From: Macrosoma leucophasiata
Lineage: Eukaryota > Arthropoda > Insecta > Lepidoptera > Hedylidae
Length of the DNA stretch: 64,000 bases
Assembly: GCA_036365455.1 (NCBI GenBank)
Contig: JAWQUS010000019.1
Location: 10,702,001-10,766,000 of the forward strand
Direction of reading: 5' to 3'
The notes beneath the pieces were generated by a model, which saw only the letters and a list, made by a program, of their open reading frames with translations, made no database searches and was not told the DNA's origin. Both the position numbers and the translations under genes were made by a program. This document shows, in pieces, positions 10,370-21,893 of the stretch. The first letter of the stretch is position 1. Each line of letters opens with the position of its first letter.

Positions 10370-10600
10370 AATGGCAACAAATGTTTTACGTGCCACTGTT
10401 GGGCACCTTTTTGGGGAGGCCTGGAACTCCATCACGCTACTCCAATGCGGGTTGGTGAAGATATGGGTTAGTGGGCAACCCGCCCTCCGCAGCACGGAAA
10501 CTCGCATTTAATTTGCCACTAGCGGGCATCCATCACACAACCGACCTCGTCCGTTTCGCATAATCGAGTAGATACCTTCTACACCATGCGCGCTTCATAA
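10370..10600 (-). mobile_element. SINE H, diverged copy
   Basis: It keeps gccactgttgggcacc, the ctccaatgcgggttggtg block and a worn 5S-like head (tagcgggcatccatcacac). It lies 60 bp upstream of the exon 4 acceptor. Confidence 0.7.
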
Positions 10601-10701
10601 ATTTTCTAATAATAATATCTGGTATTCTGGTGTTCAAGGTAACAATGAACAAAAAAGTTTTCCCCCACGTTAAATCCTATATTTTTTTTTATGTCATTAG
10701 G

Positions 10702-10803
10702 TTGACAGACAAGCAGACGGGCCACCTGATGGAAAGTGGTCACTCGCCTATGAACATTAGCAACACCAGGGGAGTTGCCAACACGCTGCCAGCCCTAAAA
10801 AAT
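10702..10803 (-). mobile_element. Retrotransposon J, short 3' fragment
   Basis: It contains gacagacaagcagacgggcc, the acaccaggggagttgccaac block and gctgccagccct. A ~100-bp remnant. Confidence 0.65.
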
Positions 10804-11160
10804 GTACGTGTCTGAATCTTTTTACCGTCGCTTTGTCATTTCATAGATTTTCAAAACATCAAAGAAGTTTTCTGAAGTTTTATCCCACGTTAAATCTTAT
10901 AAATATATGTGACTGTATCTTTTTACTGTCGCTTTCTCGTTTCAATCATCTAACAAATCACAACGATGCTAAATAAGTTTGCACTGCAAAAAAAATGTAT
11001 CTTTTTACTGTCGCTTTTTTGTTCATCGATTTTCAAAACAACAAAGAAGTTTTCAGAAGTTTTCTCCCAAGTTAAATGGTATTAATGTATGTGTCTGTAT
11101 CTTTTTACTGTCGCTTTTTCGTTTCTTCGATTTTCAAAACTACAAAGAAGTTTATCACAT
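10804..11160 (+). repeat. Local repeat of a ~130-bp ctttttactgtcgctttt unit
   Basis: ctttttactgtcgctttt- and caaagaagttt-containing units recur about every 110-130 bp (near 10816, 10918, 11000, 11100). A diverged tandem array of unknown type. Confidence 0.6.
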
Positions 11161-11439
11161 ATCATCTGACTGACAACATATATACAATAACCTGCTTTAG
11201 TAGTCCTAGACAATAGACAACACAACAAACGTAATTAATTCATAAAATTAATTATATCATTGTCTTATAATTAGGTTAGAGTTTGCTCGAGACTAGCAAT
11301 TTGAATAATGCTAGATATGTTCTGTGTCTAAGCAAACACAGGTATCGTAGCAATTATATTAATTACGGAGGTAAATTGAAATGTGCACTAACTGAAATGC
11401 GGGAATATATAGAATTGTTTTTTGACTACTTTTTAAACT

Positions 11440-11570
11440 GCTTCAGTAGTCTAGTGATAGCAGGCCACTACTATTACGCTGGGAGCCTGGGATCGATTCC
11501 CGAGTCGGAGGATATTAGAGATAACGGTGTAAAATCCTTAATCTTTTTCCTCCTGTTTTTCCATTTTTTG
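11440..11570 (+). mobile_element. SINE F, head portion
   Basis: cagtagtctagtgatagcag, then gggatcgattcccgagtcgg (B box), then gagataacggtgtaaaatcc; the end is lost. Inverted relative to the next F copy. Confidence 0.75.
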
Positions 11571-11689
11571 GAAGTTCGTCATAAAAAAATATCTGTCAAA
11601 TCAATTTATAAACGGAACCGGCTGTTTGTTCCCGGTGTCTGTAATTTTTGTTTTTTTTCAAAAACCAAAAAAAAAAATCGTAAACATAA

Positions 11690-11993
11690 CTTCACCCTTG
11701 TAATCCCCTTAGGGGTAGGCAGAGGTAAATGTATGCATTCCATCATACATGCAAACACCCACGATTCGTCGGTCACGTTTTGGCCTATGTAACAGATGGC
11801 GAGCTTATTGACATCTCCGGGCTTATTACCAAACTTCGATGTACTGGAAAATTTCCAGAAAATGGAAAAATCCCTATTAAACCAGAAATAAAGAACTTTG
11901 CACCATTATCTCTGATAACCCCCTACCTGGGAATCGAACCCAAGACCTTAGCGTCGTAGTAGTGGCCTGCTATCACTCGGCTACCGAGGCAGT
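11690..11993 (-). mobile_element. SINE F, nearly full copy
   Basis: Minus strand: cggtagccgagtgatagcag, gggttcgattcccaggtagg, through the body to taaggggattacaagggtga. Confidence 0.8.
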
Positions 11994-12057
11994 ATAACTC
12001 TACCAGTACATAATCGCCATTTTTAAATACGCTCCAAATTATACAGTTACCGTCAGC

Positions 12058-12350
12058 CATAGAGCAACACCGGGGGGGAGTAGCCATTTGCAGGCTTTCC
12101 CCTCTGTCAAAGTACAAGCCTAAATGGGCCTTTACCTGTCGCCTAGATAATTAAATGTGTGCGTGAAATTGTTTCTGTATTTTGTTAAAGTCAAGGTGTG
12201 AGTTTCGTAGTAATAGACGATTTTTGTAGTGTGCGTGTGTGTCGCATGCATTTCACTCCGCAAAAAATGACAGACTGTTTTGCATCGGTAATAAACGCTA
12301 TGGCTACTCCCGTCCAGACTGCCGCGGCCGGTGGCCCGTGTTGCTCTATG
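12058..12350. mobile_element. hAT-like MITE K, copy 1
   Basis: 293 bp with inverted ends catagagcaacac / gtgttgctctatg. The flanking 8-mers ccgtcagc and ccaccagc match at 6 of 8, as expected of an old 8-bp duplication. Open frames inside are chance. Confidence 0.8.
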
Positions 12351-12517
12351 CCACCAGCAAAGCGGACACGAGTCATTAATCCATACAAAATAATTTCATT
12401 TCTAAATCACAAAAGGACAGGAAAAAAGTGACAATACACAAAATATAAGAAATTTCGAAGTGAATTGTCTTCGACGATGTAATTAAGTAATTAACTATTG
12501 TTCCCACAACAATAATG

Positions 12518-12898
12518 TTTCTTGGGGCCTAAAGGCTCCACCACACAGGCGCGTTATATAGGTCGATAATATCAGAATCAGGATCTCATTTTTTTTTTAA
12601 TGTAATTGAAGTGGCAAACAATCATGCAGTTCACATTGATGTTAAGTGATGACTGCAGCCTATAGACACCCACACAAAGACCAAGGTCAAAATGCAAATG
12701 CGTTACCACTCCTGAGGCCTAAGGGTGTTATGCCTCTGTGCCGGAAATTACAGGGCCGCACATTACCATCTGACCGGAACACGATAGTGCTGAACACTAC
12801 CATTTAGCGGCAAGTAAATCTTATATTTCTTGGGGCCTAAAGGCTCCACCACACAGGCGCGTTATATAGGTCGATAACATCAGAATCAGAAACTCATT
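12518..12898 (-). mobile_element. Retroposon A flanked by a 73-bp direct duplication
   Basis: Direct repeats 12518-12590 and 12826-12898 (about three mismatches; begin tttcttggggcctaaaggct) bracket a 5'-truncated A copy (12588-12820) with its poly-T on the left. This looks like one retroposition with a long target duplication. Confidence 0.75.
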
Positions 12899-13015
12899 TA
12901 TTCATTTAGGGTGACAGGCACCTCTTATGACAAGTCAAAAACAAACAAAATAAATTAAAGTGAACAACAATTGATATACATGTCAAACAAGATAAAAAAT
13001 ATATGTAAAGTATAT
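12878..13015 (-). mobile_element. Retroposon B, 3' end
   Basis: On minus: gtgcctgtcaccctaaatg, aataaatgagtttctgattc and tgattctgatg. The same end occurs at 14200 and 35600. The (attctg)n tail is typical of a poly-A-less LINE. Confidence 0.7.
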
Positions 13016-13139
13016 GTATTGCATGCGGTATTGCGATAATGCGTCTTGATTCCTTTTACATTCCTTGCACACAGCTGCGTTTTTATCGTCCGATATTTCT
13101 AAACCGAACGTCCTACAAGTACTAACGTTATTATCGCAG

Positions 13140-13290
13140 GTGTGTGCACCGGTCGTTAGTCGTTTTAAACCTTCCCTGGACTTCCAAAAATCATTCAAAA
13201 CCAAAATTGGCCAAATCGGTCCAGCCGTTCTCGAGTTTTAGCGAGACTAACGAACAGCAATTGACTTTTATATATATAGATAAGTTCTAT
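13140..13290 (-). repeat. Helitron-like repeat fragment
   Basis: It shares caattgctgttcgttagtctcg and the accgatttggcc / tttggaagtccagggaaggt blocks with 23818-24073, 27415-27620 and 54405-54600. The 23.8-kb copy ends ccgggtcagctagt, like lepidopteran Helitron-derived ends. Confidence 0.5.
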
Positions 13291-13516
13291 CAAAATCGGT
13301 TAAGTGGTTTTTGAGCTATTTTGAGCCGGGTTATTAATCCGGCACAATGCTGAGTTGGGGTCCCTTTTGGATTTATTAATTTTAGTTTTGTTTTGTATAA
13401 ATTCTCGTTTTTTGTTTTCTACCTTTTTTTTTCTCTGTTTTGTTTTTTACTGTCCAAATAAATATATTTTTCTTTCTTTCTTTCTACAGAATTGCTTGCA
13501 AATCTGGTGGGAACAT

Positions 13517-13712
13517 GAAGTATTTTTTTTTATTTAAAGAAAAATGGATAGAAAAATTTGACTTCAGGCGAGACTCGAACTCGCGGCCTACTGGGAATCT
13601 AGTCCAGCCGCTCTTCCAACTGAGCTACTGAAGTCCTGCCGATTTGTCAAATCTTTCCTTCACATTTATTGCATTGCTTTATGGTAGCAGCAGCGCCATC
13701 TATTGGCAAACT
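13517..13712 (-). mobile_element. tRNA-derived SINE G, best cloverleaf copy
   Basis: Minus strand: acceptor arms gacttcag / ctgaagtc pair fully; the D arm is gctcagttggaagagc and the T arm gcgagttcgagtctcgc. The anticodon stem is imperfect, and the same unit recurs at 21.4 and 51.1 kb with shared flanks, so I call a SINE rather than a tRNA gene. It ends tttctttaaataaa. Confidence 0.75.
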
Positions 13713-13857
13713 ATCCTAGTTAGGCAACGAAGGCAATGAAGTAATTATTTGTCATTTAGTTATGGAGCCTTCAAAATTACATTGCAAACATTTAGACTGG
13801 GTTGCAGCACGATATTTAATAAAGTTATTGTAATTATCTAGAACAAGCATAAGGTAC

Positions 13858-13891
13858 ACGCGCGCGCGCACACACACACACACACACACTC
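13858..13891. repeat. (CG)n(CA)n microsatellite
   Basis: A run of cgcgcgcgc followed by ~12 ca units. Confidence 0.9.
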
Positions 13892-13909
13892 AGAGCTAAG
13901 AGAGCTAAG

Positions 13910-13991
13910 AGAGTAAAAAGAAAAGAAAATGAGTCATTCTTTGTCTTATTAGCAAGACAAAGAATGACTCATTTTCTTTTCTTTTTACTCT
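13910..13991. repeat. Perfect 38-bp palindrome arms, 6-nt loop
   Basis: Arms 13910-13947 and 13954-13991 are exact reverse complements (agagtaaaaagaaaag... core atgagtcattctttg); loop attagc-like. The right arm belongs to the B copy that follows. Confidence 0.95.
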
Positions 13992-14213
13992 TTGTTATCA
14001 GTTTGTAAAGGGGAAATGAGACATTCTACTGATAAACTTTTTACATTAGTTTATTACAATTAGTTTTTTCTTAGTGATATTCTTGACCTTACATATATTT
14101 TTTATCTTGTTTGACATGTATATCAATTGTTGTTCACTTTTGACGTGTCATAAGAGGTGCCTGTCACCCTAAATGAATAAATGAGTTTCTGATTCTGATT
14201 CTAATTAATCTCA
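13950..14213 (+). mobile_element. Retroposon B, 3' copy
   Basis: It matches 35344-35614: gacaaagaatgactc, gaaatgagacattctactga, tttgacatgtatatcaattg, ending tgattctgattcta. Confidence 0.75.
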
Positions 14214-15570
14214 AAATATTACTTAAACACTGTACCTATTTATCATTGTATGTACTTTAAGTGTAATCCTTGATTGGCCATATTGTTAGATATTTTCGTT
14301 CTGTAGTTATATTAGTTATGTATCGGTGTTGGATCACAAATAAATAAAGAAATAAATAAACATTTCGTATCCTACTCTTACTTTAACAGATTTCCTTATG
14401 TTAGAGAAGGATGTAAAATCTTAACAATAACATTAACTTTTACAATTATCTGATAAAACCCAGTCTTATTGTAACTCACCAACCGCTTCCCGAACATAAT
14501 AAAAGGTCATTATTCCAAAATTAAGCATAGTACACACAGAATAGTCTCTCAATAATAAAGTTTGGAGATGTAGCTTGTCAAGTAGTAATTCGCGCGACGT
14601 CCAAACTCGTGTTTTAATGACCAAAACGTGTTGGAACAGCCCAGGCTCTAAAGCTGGGTGTAGATTGGGAAATGGTAGTCATTTATACTTATTTATTAAA
14701 GTCCTTCCGGCTTTTATCTAAGTCTGAAACTCTTAGTTTAATGATGTAAACGTTTTAGGTCCCTGTATAACTAAAGGCGTGTTATGGAACTCGTTTTTTG
14801 TAAAATAATGCGTTCTTTCAGTTTTACCCTTACGCCTTATTGAAACGCTTAGTCCGATCGTGCCTCTCTATCGCTTTTTCCACTCTCTCGCTTTCACGGT
14901 TCGCTCCGGTGGAACGTGATACTTTTTCGTACGTTCAGCCGCCGTCTGATCATCGATAATATATGTTACCACGTCACAAACATAATTAATTACCATTTTA
15001 TAACGTTTATTCAATAGTTTGAAAAACGGTTATAATGATTTCATCATCTGAATATTAACTAATGTTTTATTTTTTTACATTTGACAAAGATTTTCTAACC
15101 AATAACTCGAATTTACTTACCTACATTTAAGTATAATATTTAAAGAGTATAATAATATATTATGACAAAAACCCTACTTAGCTCGGCCCACACTTTTTCT
15201 TGTTTAAACAAGTGTAAGCTAATTTTAATACCTACCAAAATTCTAGCTGAAATTTTTATTCAAATTTTATATTTTTAAGCTAGTGTATACAAAGTCCAAT
15301 AGCTTTTGGGCGTAAAACAAATGAAAAGGTTCATGTTTATTCAGGAGGCTTTGACAATGACTAAAAAGCCCATCGCTAGTACAATGTAGACCTAGCTTAA
15401 TTTTCGAAACGTGTTTAGTATAATAAAAAATACAGTGTAGTAGTATAATGATAAGCATTTTTTTGCAATTTGAGGATTTCAATATTTAAAATAGAATACT
15501 TTCATTTGTTTGCGAATTTTGCAATGGGTCTAAAACTACGTAAGCATAGCTACTGTTGTTATTGAATTTT
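14214..15570. other. Intronic DNA without recognised genes
   Basis: AT-rich. It holds a worn MITE end (14370-14480, like 52.98 kb) and a stretch at 14770-14960 rich in regular promoter-like words, but no splice-bounded frame was found. Confidence 0.5.
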
Positions 15571-15571
15571 G

Positions 15572-16035
15572 ACAAAACAGTTAGTCTAGCGGTGTGAGAT
15601 GTCCGTTTGATTCGAAGGGTCGCGGGTTTGATCCCCGCATCGGGACAATATTCCTATGTATGACCTACTAACATTTGTGTCCGCACTGGGTGATTGTGTA
15701 TGTGTATTGTGTATACAACGGTACCCACGATACAGGTTTTTTTATCTGATGGAAGTGGCAAACAAGCATGCAGTTCACATTGATGTTAAGTGATGACTGC
15801 AGCCTATAGACACCAACACAAAGACCACCAAAATGCAGATGCGTTACCACTTCTGAGGCCTACATAACCACCTGACCGGAACACGATAGTACTGTACACT
15901 ACCATTTAGCGGTAAGCATATTAGGTAATGCGGTGGTGCCTACGCCCCCGAGCTCAGTCACTGGAGCTCTACCACCAGTAACCAAGTTTATAGGTACCAA
16001 GTTTGGGGCTGTAAGTGTAAGCGTATTTATTTATG
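15572..16035 (+). mobile_element. tRNA-derived SINE E split by retroposon A
   Basis: The head (agttagtctagcggtgtgag, gggtttgatccccgca) and body are at 15572-15736; the end (ggggctgtaagtgtaagcg) resumes at ~15981. The A copy is inside, so it is younger. Confidence 0.8.
15737..15980 (-). mobile_element. Retroposon A inserted in SINE E
   Basis: It runs from the poly-T through gcaaacaagcatgcagttca to ctaccaccagta; the middle is shortened. A-to-E junctions as described for the host SINE. Confidence 0.85.
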
Positions 16036-16059
16036 ATTTTAATTACATGGGATTCAACC

Positions 16060-16355
16060 CATAGAGCAACACGGGCCACCGGCCGCGGCGGACCGGAGGG
16101 GAGTAGCCAGAGCATTTATAACCGATGCAAAACAGTCTGTCATTTTTTGCGGGGGGAAATGCGTGCGACACACACGCACACTACAAAAATCGTCTATTAC
16201 TACGAAACTCACACCTCGACTATAACAAAATACAGAAACAATTTCACCTACACATTTAAACATCTAGGCGACAGGTATATGCCCATTTGGGCTTGTACTT
16301 TGACAGAGGGGAAACTACTCCCCTCCCTCCTGCTCCCATCCGGTGTTGCTCTATG
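16060..16355. mobile_element. hAT-like MITE K, copy 2
   Basis: 296 bp with ends catagagcaacac / gttgctctatg. The flanks ttcaacc and ggttgaa are inverted rather than direct, so no target duplication can be named. Confidence 0.75.
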
Positions 16356-17430
16356 GGTTGAACCATTTTGAGTTCTGCCAACAATAACTAAGAATCTTTG
16401 AAAAAAAAATTCCTAACTAACTTATCCCCGATCCCCGTTTTGGGGTTCAAACAACGCACCTCAAACTAACAGTAATGCCACTGCACTGTTGAGTAGATTC
16501 ACTTAGAATTCTCACTAAAAAATAATAATTAGCTATCAAAGATATTAAAAAAATGATTATTTGTTTAGCTAATGTAAAGAGATAGTCGAAAGCTAGCGTT
16601 TTGCATGAGTAAAAAGTCTGTGAAGATTAATCCATGCATATCCGAACAGCGGGTTTTGCTGTATCATCAATAACAATTTTAATTCATAAGCGGGAGCGAA
16701 TCTTGATCCTTAGACACATACATTTATTGGCATATATTATTATGTGTGAAATTTCCAATGGATATAAAATTCAATCGGGGATTTTTTTTTACAAAAATGG
16801 TGTCAAACAAACACACAGTTCATAAAATAAGATCGTATAACATCTTATATTAAAAAAATCACTGAAATTATATTTGTACGCGCATAACATCTAAACAAAT
16901 GCGTTAAATAGAATAAATTTAAAAATATTCGATGGCGGTAATAAGTTAGCCGGGTCAGCTTATCTATACTTATAATAAAACTGTAGAAGTGAAAATTCTT
17001 TACATTGAAATATACAGTAATAATATTTAAGAAATAAATACCAGGGGATGTTACTAGATCGATACAGAACACAAATATGTGATTAGAAAATTTTTTGTCT
17101 GACTATCTGTCTGTCTGTTTGTTCAAGCATCACACAAAAACTTCTGTTCCGATTACAATGAAACTTGGTATAATTATACTTTAATGTTTGGCGCACAACA
17201 CTGGGTACTTTTTATCCCGGAAAAATTTATGTTTGTCTGTGTGTTTGTGCACGATAATTTCAGAAACGGCTTATCTGGTTTCTTGTTTTCACTAATATAT
17301 TGTGGTAAGTTTTACTTAACATTTACTGTTTGTTTCATGTCAATCGGTTCAGAAATAAAAAAATACGTCAGTTTAAAGAATCATTTTGATTATTTTAAAA
17401 CTATTCTGGAATTTTCATCTTCTACCTTTT

Positions 17431-17830
17431 TTAGGGTTCTGTATCTAAATACTCATCCTCCGCTGTCTGCCTGTCTGTCCGTCCATCCGTCTGTCTGTCA
17501 CCAGGCTATATCTCATAAACAGTGATAGCTAGAAAGCTAAAATTTTCACAAATTATGTAATTCTGTTACCGCTATAGCGACAAAATTAAATACTAAAAAT
17601 AAGATAATGAAAATATTAAGGGGTCCAAGGGGGCATACAATAATCGTGTTTTTTTTTTCGTATATTTTTTGCTCGATATCAATAACGGTAGCAAGTCGAC
17701 ATTTAAAATTTTCACAGAATTTTTAGGTCTTATTTTGTACATTACCTTCAAACAAACGAAATTTTTATGCCATTTTTTGTACGGAACCCTTCGTGCACGA
17801 GTTCGACTCGCACTTGGCCGGTTTTTTCTC
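17431..17830 (-). mobile_element. Repeat C-like copy
   Basis: Minus strand: ccggccaagtgcgagtcgaa, agggttccgtac, (gaca)n near the far end, then an agaaccctaaaa-type end. This is the common lepidopteran relative of C; tracts such as ggctatatctcataaacag are typical. Confidence 0.7.
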
Positions 17831-17849
17831 TGTAAATAACATATAGCAT

Positions 17850-18476
17850 ACCGCATAGCAGCGTCCCGGCATAAAACATTTGCCGTTATGATCACCATTC
17901 AGCATGTCAAGCGTGGCAATTATGGCGTATTCTTTCCTTATGACGCACAACACATCTTAGGGAGCATCTTCGGGAAAGGCTTTGTCCAACTGAGACGGGT
18001 GGAAGTCTTTCGGATGTAATTATGATGATGGTGATGGTGGTGGTGGTGGTGGCGTTAGTGGTGGTGGTAGCGTTAGTGGTGTTGGTGGCATTGGTGGTGT
18101 TTGTAGTGGTGGTGGTGGTGGTGGTGGTGGCGTTGGTGTTGTTGGTGGCATAGGTTTTGTTGGTTGGTGGTGGTGTTGGTGGTGTTAGTGGTGCTGGCGG
18201 TAGTTTTGGAGGCGTTGGTGGCATTGGTTGTGGTGGTGGTGGTGGTTTTAGTGGCGTTTGTATCAGTGGTGGCATTGGTGGCGTAGGTGTTTTGGAGGCG
18301 TTGGTGGCATTGGTTGTGGTGGTGGTGGTTTTGGTGGCGTTTGTATCAGTGGTGGCATTGGTGGCGTAGGTGTTTTGGTGGTGGTGATGGCGTTGATGGC
18401 GTTGGTGGCGATTGTGGTGGTGGCGGTGGTGGTGATGATGGTGGTGGTGGTGTTGGCGGCATTAGTGGGTAAAAAT
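17850..18476 (+). repeat. Retroposon tail plus large GGT minisatellite
   Basis: A tail-like stretch (cttatgacgcacaacacatc, gaaaggctttgtccaact, gaagtctttcgg) leads at ~18015 into gatgatggtgatggtggtgg. This expands to 18470 with an internal duplicated ~90-bp block (gtatcagtggtggcattggt). Confidence 0.8.
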
Positions 18477-18928
18477 GCACAACGTTAATATTCAATATTT
18501 CTCTTCTGCCAGCTCTTACTGAGTGCTTATATTATGCATAGATCTATCTTTTATCTTTAAAAATCGACTAAAACTTAACAAAAGTACTAATAACTTTCTA
18601 TAAAAAATATTATGCATAGAAGTTTAAAAAGACCTTTTCGAAAATACGGTACAGCATAGGATAGATGCACGTTTAAAACATAATTAGCAATGTTTCGCAA
18701 TCCTAGCAGCCTGTGTGCTTTTATCCCCGATGGCCATACGTCTTATATCATGTATAGAGAAGCATGACCGCAAAATAGATTTTTAGCTACCCAAAAGTGT
18801 TTATGATCCAAAATTAACCAAAATGTATATCCAAAAACGCTGCCTAAAGTCCCAAAGGCACTATTCCACGCAAACAAAGTTGCGGGCACAGCTAGTATTA
18901 TATAAAAAGGTATATTTATTTTAACAAT

Positions 18929-19199
18929 TACTGGTGGCAGAGCTCCAGTTACGGGAGCTCGCGGGCGTAGGCACCACCGCATTACCTAATATACTTGCCG
19001 CTAAATGGTAGTGTTCAGCACTATCGTGTTCCGGTCAGGTGTAATTTCCGGCACAGGGGCATAACACCTTAGGATTCAGGAATGGCAACGCATCTGCATT
19101 TTGACCTCTGGTCATTGTGTAGGTGTCTATAGGCTTCAGTTATCACTTACCATCAATGTGAACTGCATGCTTGGTTGCCACTTGTATTACATAAAAAAA
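18929..19199 (+). mobile_element. Retroposon A copy, with poly-A
   Basis: tactggtggcagagctccag through acataaaaaaat. Confidence 0.85.
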
Positions 19200-19363
19200 T
19201 ATATATTAAGATGGAATAAAATAGAATAGAATACATTAAAAAATCAGTCGCTTTCTAGAGGTCGCACATTCAATGAAGTAATAATAATTGATTTTTATTG
19301 TTCTAAATCTTTACAATTAACTTCATTTGCCTCATTGTTAGCAACGAAATAGCTCAACTCACT

Positions 19364-19503
19364 CTTTTATGTAATGGAAATGGCAAACAAGCATGCAGTT
19401 CACATTGATGTTAAATGATGACTGTAGATAAAATGCAGATGTGTTACCACTCCTGAAGCCTAAGGTATTATGCCTATGTGCTGGAAATTACAAGGCCATA
19501 CAT
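19364..19503 (-). mobile_element. Retroposon A, partial copy
   Basis: The tail-side half only (atgtaatggaaatggcaaac to ggaaattacaaggcc). Confidence 0.75.
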
Positions 19504-20204
19504 ACTTGAGGATTCACTTACATTTTACCTACATTGTAAGATAAAATTAAGGGAACAGTTCACTATTTAAGTTCACCTTCACATCAACAGACCTACTAGC
19601 AGTAAAAACACAACTGCGAGCAAGATACCATCGATCTAGATCCAGTATTTTCACATACACAAAGAACAATAAGAATAATGTGCTGATATATCGGCTTCGT
19701 TAACCGTGGGAAGATATTTTGTAAATAACTAGCGAGTAGCGACCCGCCTTTACCTCGTTCTGGGATAGTTAGTATAATGTAGTTTGTACTCTTTTTAATC
19801 ATAATCATATTATCTTTATTTGCTTTAAAACATGGTATACACAGGTGTCTATACAGTAATAATTAGATCTATCACGTTTTGCTTAAATTCAAGCATGCAA
19901 ATATTAAAGTAAAAATTATGTTTAAATTAAACACATTAAATTTTTTACATGTCAATTTTGTGATCCAGATACGATCTAATATTATATAGAAATTATTTTC
20001 ATTCAGCCATTCATACAATTTGATTTTAAATAGTTAGTTTTTAATAATTTAATAATTTTAATTTATTGGGTAATTTATTATATATCCGTACACACATAGC
20101 CAAACAACTTTTATTGTATTTTGGCAGTCTAGGTATCTCATCAAGTACATATTTTATTTCACATTTTTGTTTATAAAATCACAAATTCTTGTACAATGAT
20201 GTAC

Positions 20205-20660
20205 AGTAGCCAATATGAAATATTGCACATCGACCTAAGGTAGGAGGAGATTTTAACGTATTTCGGGTCTGTACAGCGTTATCTATTTCGCACTTTATGT
20301 GACGTTTCGCGACCATTTTGATTACCGCACTATCAGTGACAACGTAGGCAGTGTGCAGCAGAGATATCGCTCTACGAAGTCGAAACTAGAAGTTTAAGAT
20401 CCCACTACAGAATCATTTCGTTCATCCTGATATGCAGCAAACCTAATTTTTACGCATATTTATAATCTGTAGAATATGTATATCCACTAAGTTGCCTATC
20501 GAAATTTTGCCGCAAGAATTGTTAATAAATTTTTTTATGCTTTAGAAAAAAACTGTTTTCTTAAAAAAAATACTTGCGGCCATTTTTGACAGGCAAGCTA
20601 GTGGATATATATTCTTTATACATACCTCAAGCCTGTTTGGTAGGTTCGATGTGCAATAAT
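20205..20660. mobile_element. Mariner-like MITE N interrupted by a foldback element
   Basis: The ends aatattgcacatcgacct and ggttcgatgtgcaata, with inner blocks tacgtaggcagtgtgcagca and cgctctacgaagtcgaaact, match 35716..35967. The interior from about 20385 to 20640 is foreign. Confidence 0.7.
20479..20609. mobile_element. 131-bp foldback element
   Basis: Ends tatatccacta / tagtggatata, continuing ~35 bp as inverted arms (ttgcctatc.. ccgcaag / cttgcggcc..gacaggcaa). Nested in the N copy. Related pieces are at 277-625 and ~21480-21520. Confidence 0.7.
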
Positions 20661-21308
20661 TCTTGTGTAATGTGTGCAATAATTGATGTAAAAGCATGCG
20701 ACTGAAGGTTTTATTGATTTAAAATCAACGAAAAATCAATGCTTGTAAAAGATACGGTAATTGAACTAATTCTAAGCCAGTATTAATCATAATGTGCTAT
20801 TGCGAGTTAATTAAGAAACAAATGAGGTTATTATTTACAAAAGATATTGAGAAAAACAGCAACAGAAAAAGGGAACCGGCGGAAAAGGGTGGCGAGCCTA
20901 TTAAAATCATCCGCTTGTAACTTGGACCACACCTGAGAGTAATGATTAATGGGAATCAGATAACTCAAAGCTCGTACGCTCAAACGCTGCGCTGTAGAGC
21001 TAAAGGATTTGATCTCGATTAGGTATATGCGATTTTACTACATTACTTATATTCAAATTATGTTTTTTATCTGGAATACGATAGTCCAGGATACCAAATC
21101 GTGGCCAACTTAGGTTCCGATGCACCAAATGGTGCAACTCATTTTTTAAAATAATTGGTACCTACTATAAAAAAATTGTTAAAGTTAAAGTCATCACTCC
21201 TGCCAAAACATAGGGGCGGCGTAGTGCGCAACGGAAGCCGTGATTTTTCAGAGTACATTTTGCCGTGAAGAAGACACAGTAGTATATATATTTAATTGAG
21301 AGACAAGT

Positions 21309-21482
21309 AAAAAAAAATCCATACTGCCCTAAGGCAATGCAATAAATGTGAAGGAAAGATTTGACTGATCGGGCAGGACTTCGGTAGCTCAGTTGGAAGA
21401 GCGGCTGGACTAGATTCCCAGTGGCCGCGAGTTCGTATTGTCACCTAACTCGTTCGAGTCTCGCCTGAAAACAATTTTTTTC
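21309..21482 (+). mobile_element. SINE G copy with disrupted B box
   Basis: ttcggtagctcagttggaag and gcggctggactagattccca are intact. About 21 bp are inserted in the T arm (after gcgagttcg), splitting the B box. Confidence 0.75.
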
Positions 21483-21522
21483 TAGGCAATTTTTGCCAAA
21501 TTTTGATAGGCAATCTAGTACA

Positions 21523-21809
21523 TTTTTTTTATGTTACGGAAGTGGCAAACTAGCATGCAGTTCACATTGATGTTAACTGATGACTGCAGCCTATAGACAC
21601 CCACACAAAGACCGTGGTCAATATGCAGATGCGTTACCACTCCAGAGGCCTAAGGTGTTATGCCTCTGTGCCGGAAATTACAGGGCCGTACATTACCACC
21701 TGACCGGAACACGATAGTGCTGAACACTACCATTTAGCGGCAAGTATATGAGGCAATGCAGTGGTGCCTACGCCCGCGAGCTCCGTCACTGGAGCTTTAC
21801 CACCAGTAA
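21523..21809 (-). mobile_element. Retroposon A, full copy (left of inverted pair)
   Basis: Complete from poly-T to ttaccaccagtaaa. It faces the next A copy across ~85 bp. Confidence 0.9.
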
Positions 21810-21893
21810 AACATACAAACATAATATATAACTTTTAAAACACTCGCGTTTCACATTTATCACACACATTTTTAAAACCGGTATTTAGGTTTT

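Noticed and set aside
12198..12431. 77-codon frame
   Set aside because: Lies in MITE K and reads through its terminal repeat; the same shadow appears on minus at 16054-16263.
13557..13640. tRNA gene on minus (good acceptor, D and T arms)
   Set aside because: Anticodon arm imperfect and the whole unit with flanks recurs at 21.4 and 51.1 kb, one with an exact TSD; it is a SINE.
17907..18488. 122-codon Pro/Thr frame and Gly/Val frames
   Set aside because: Minisatellite translation.
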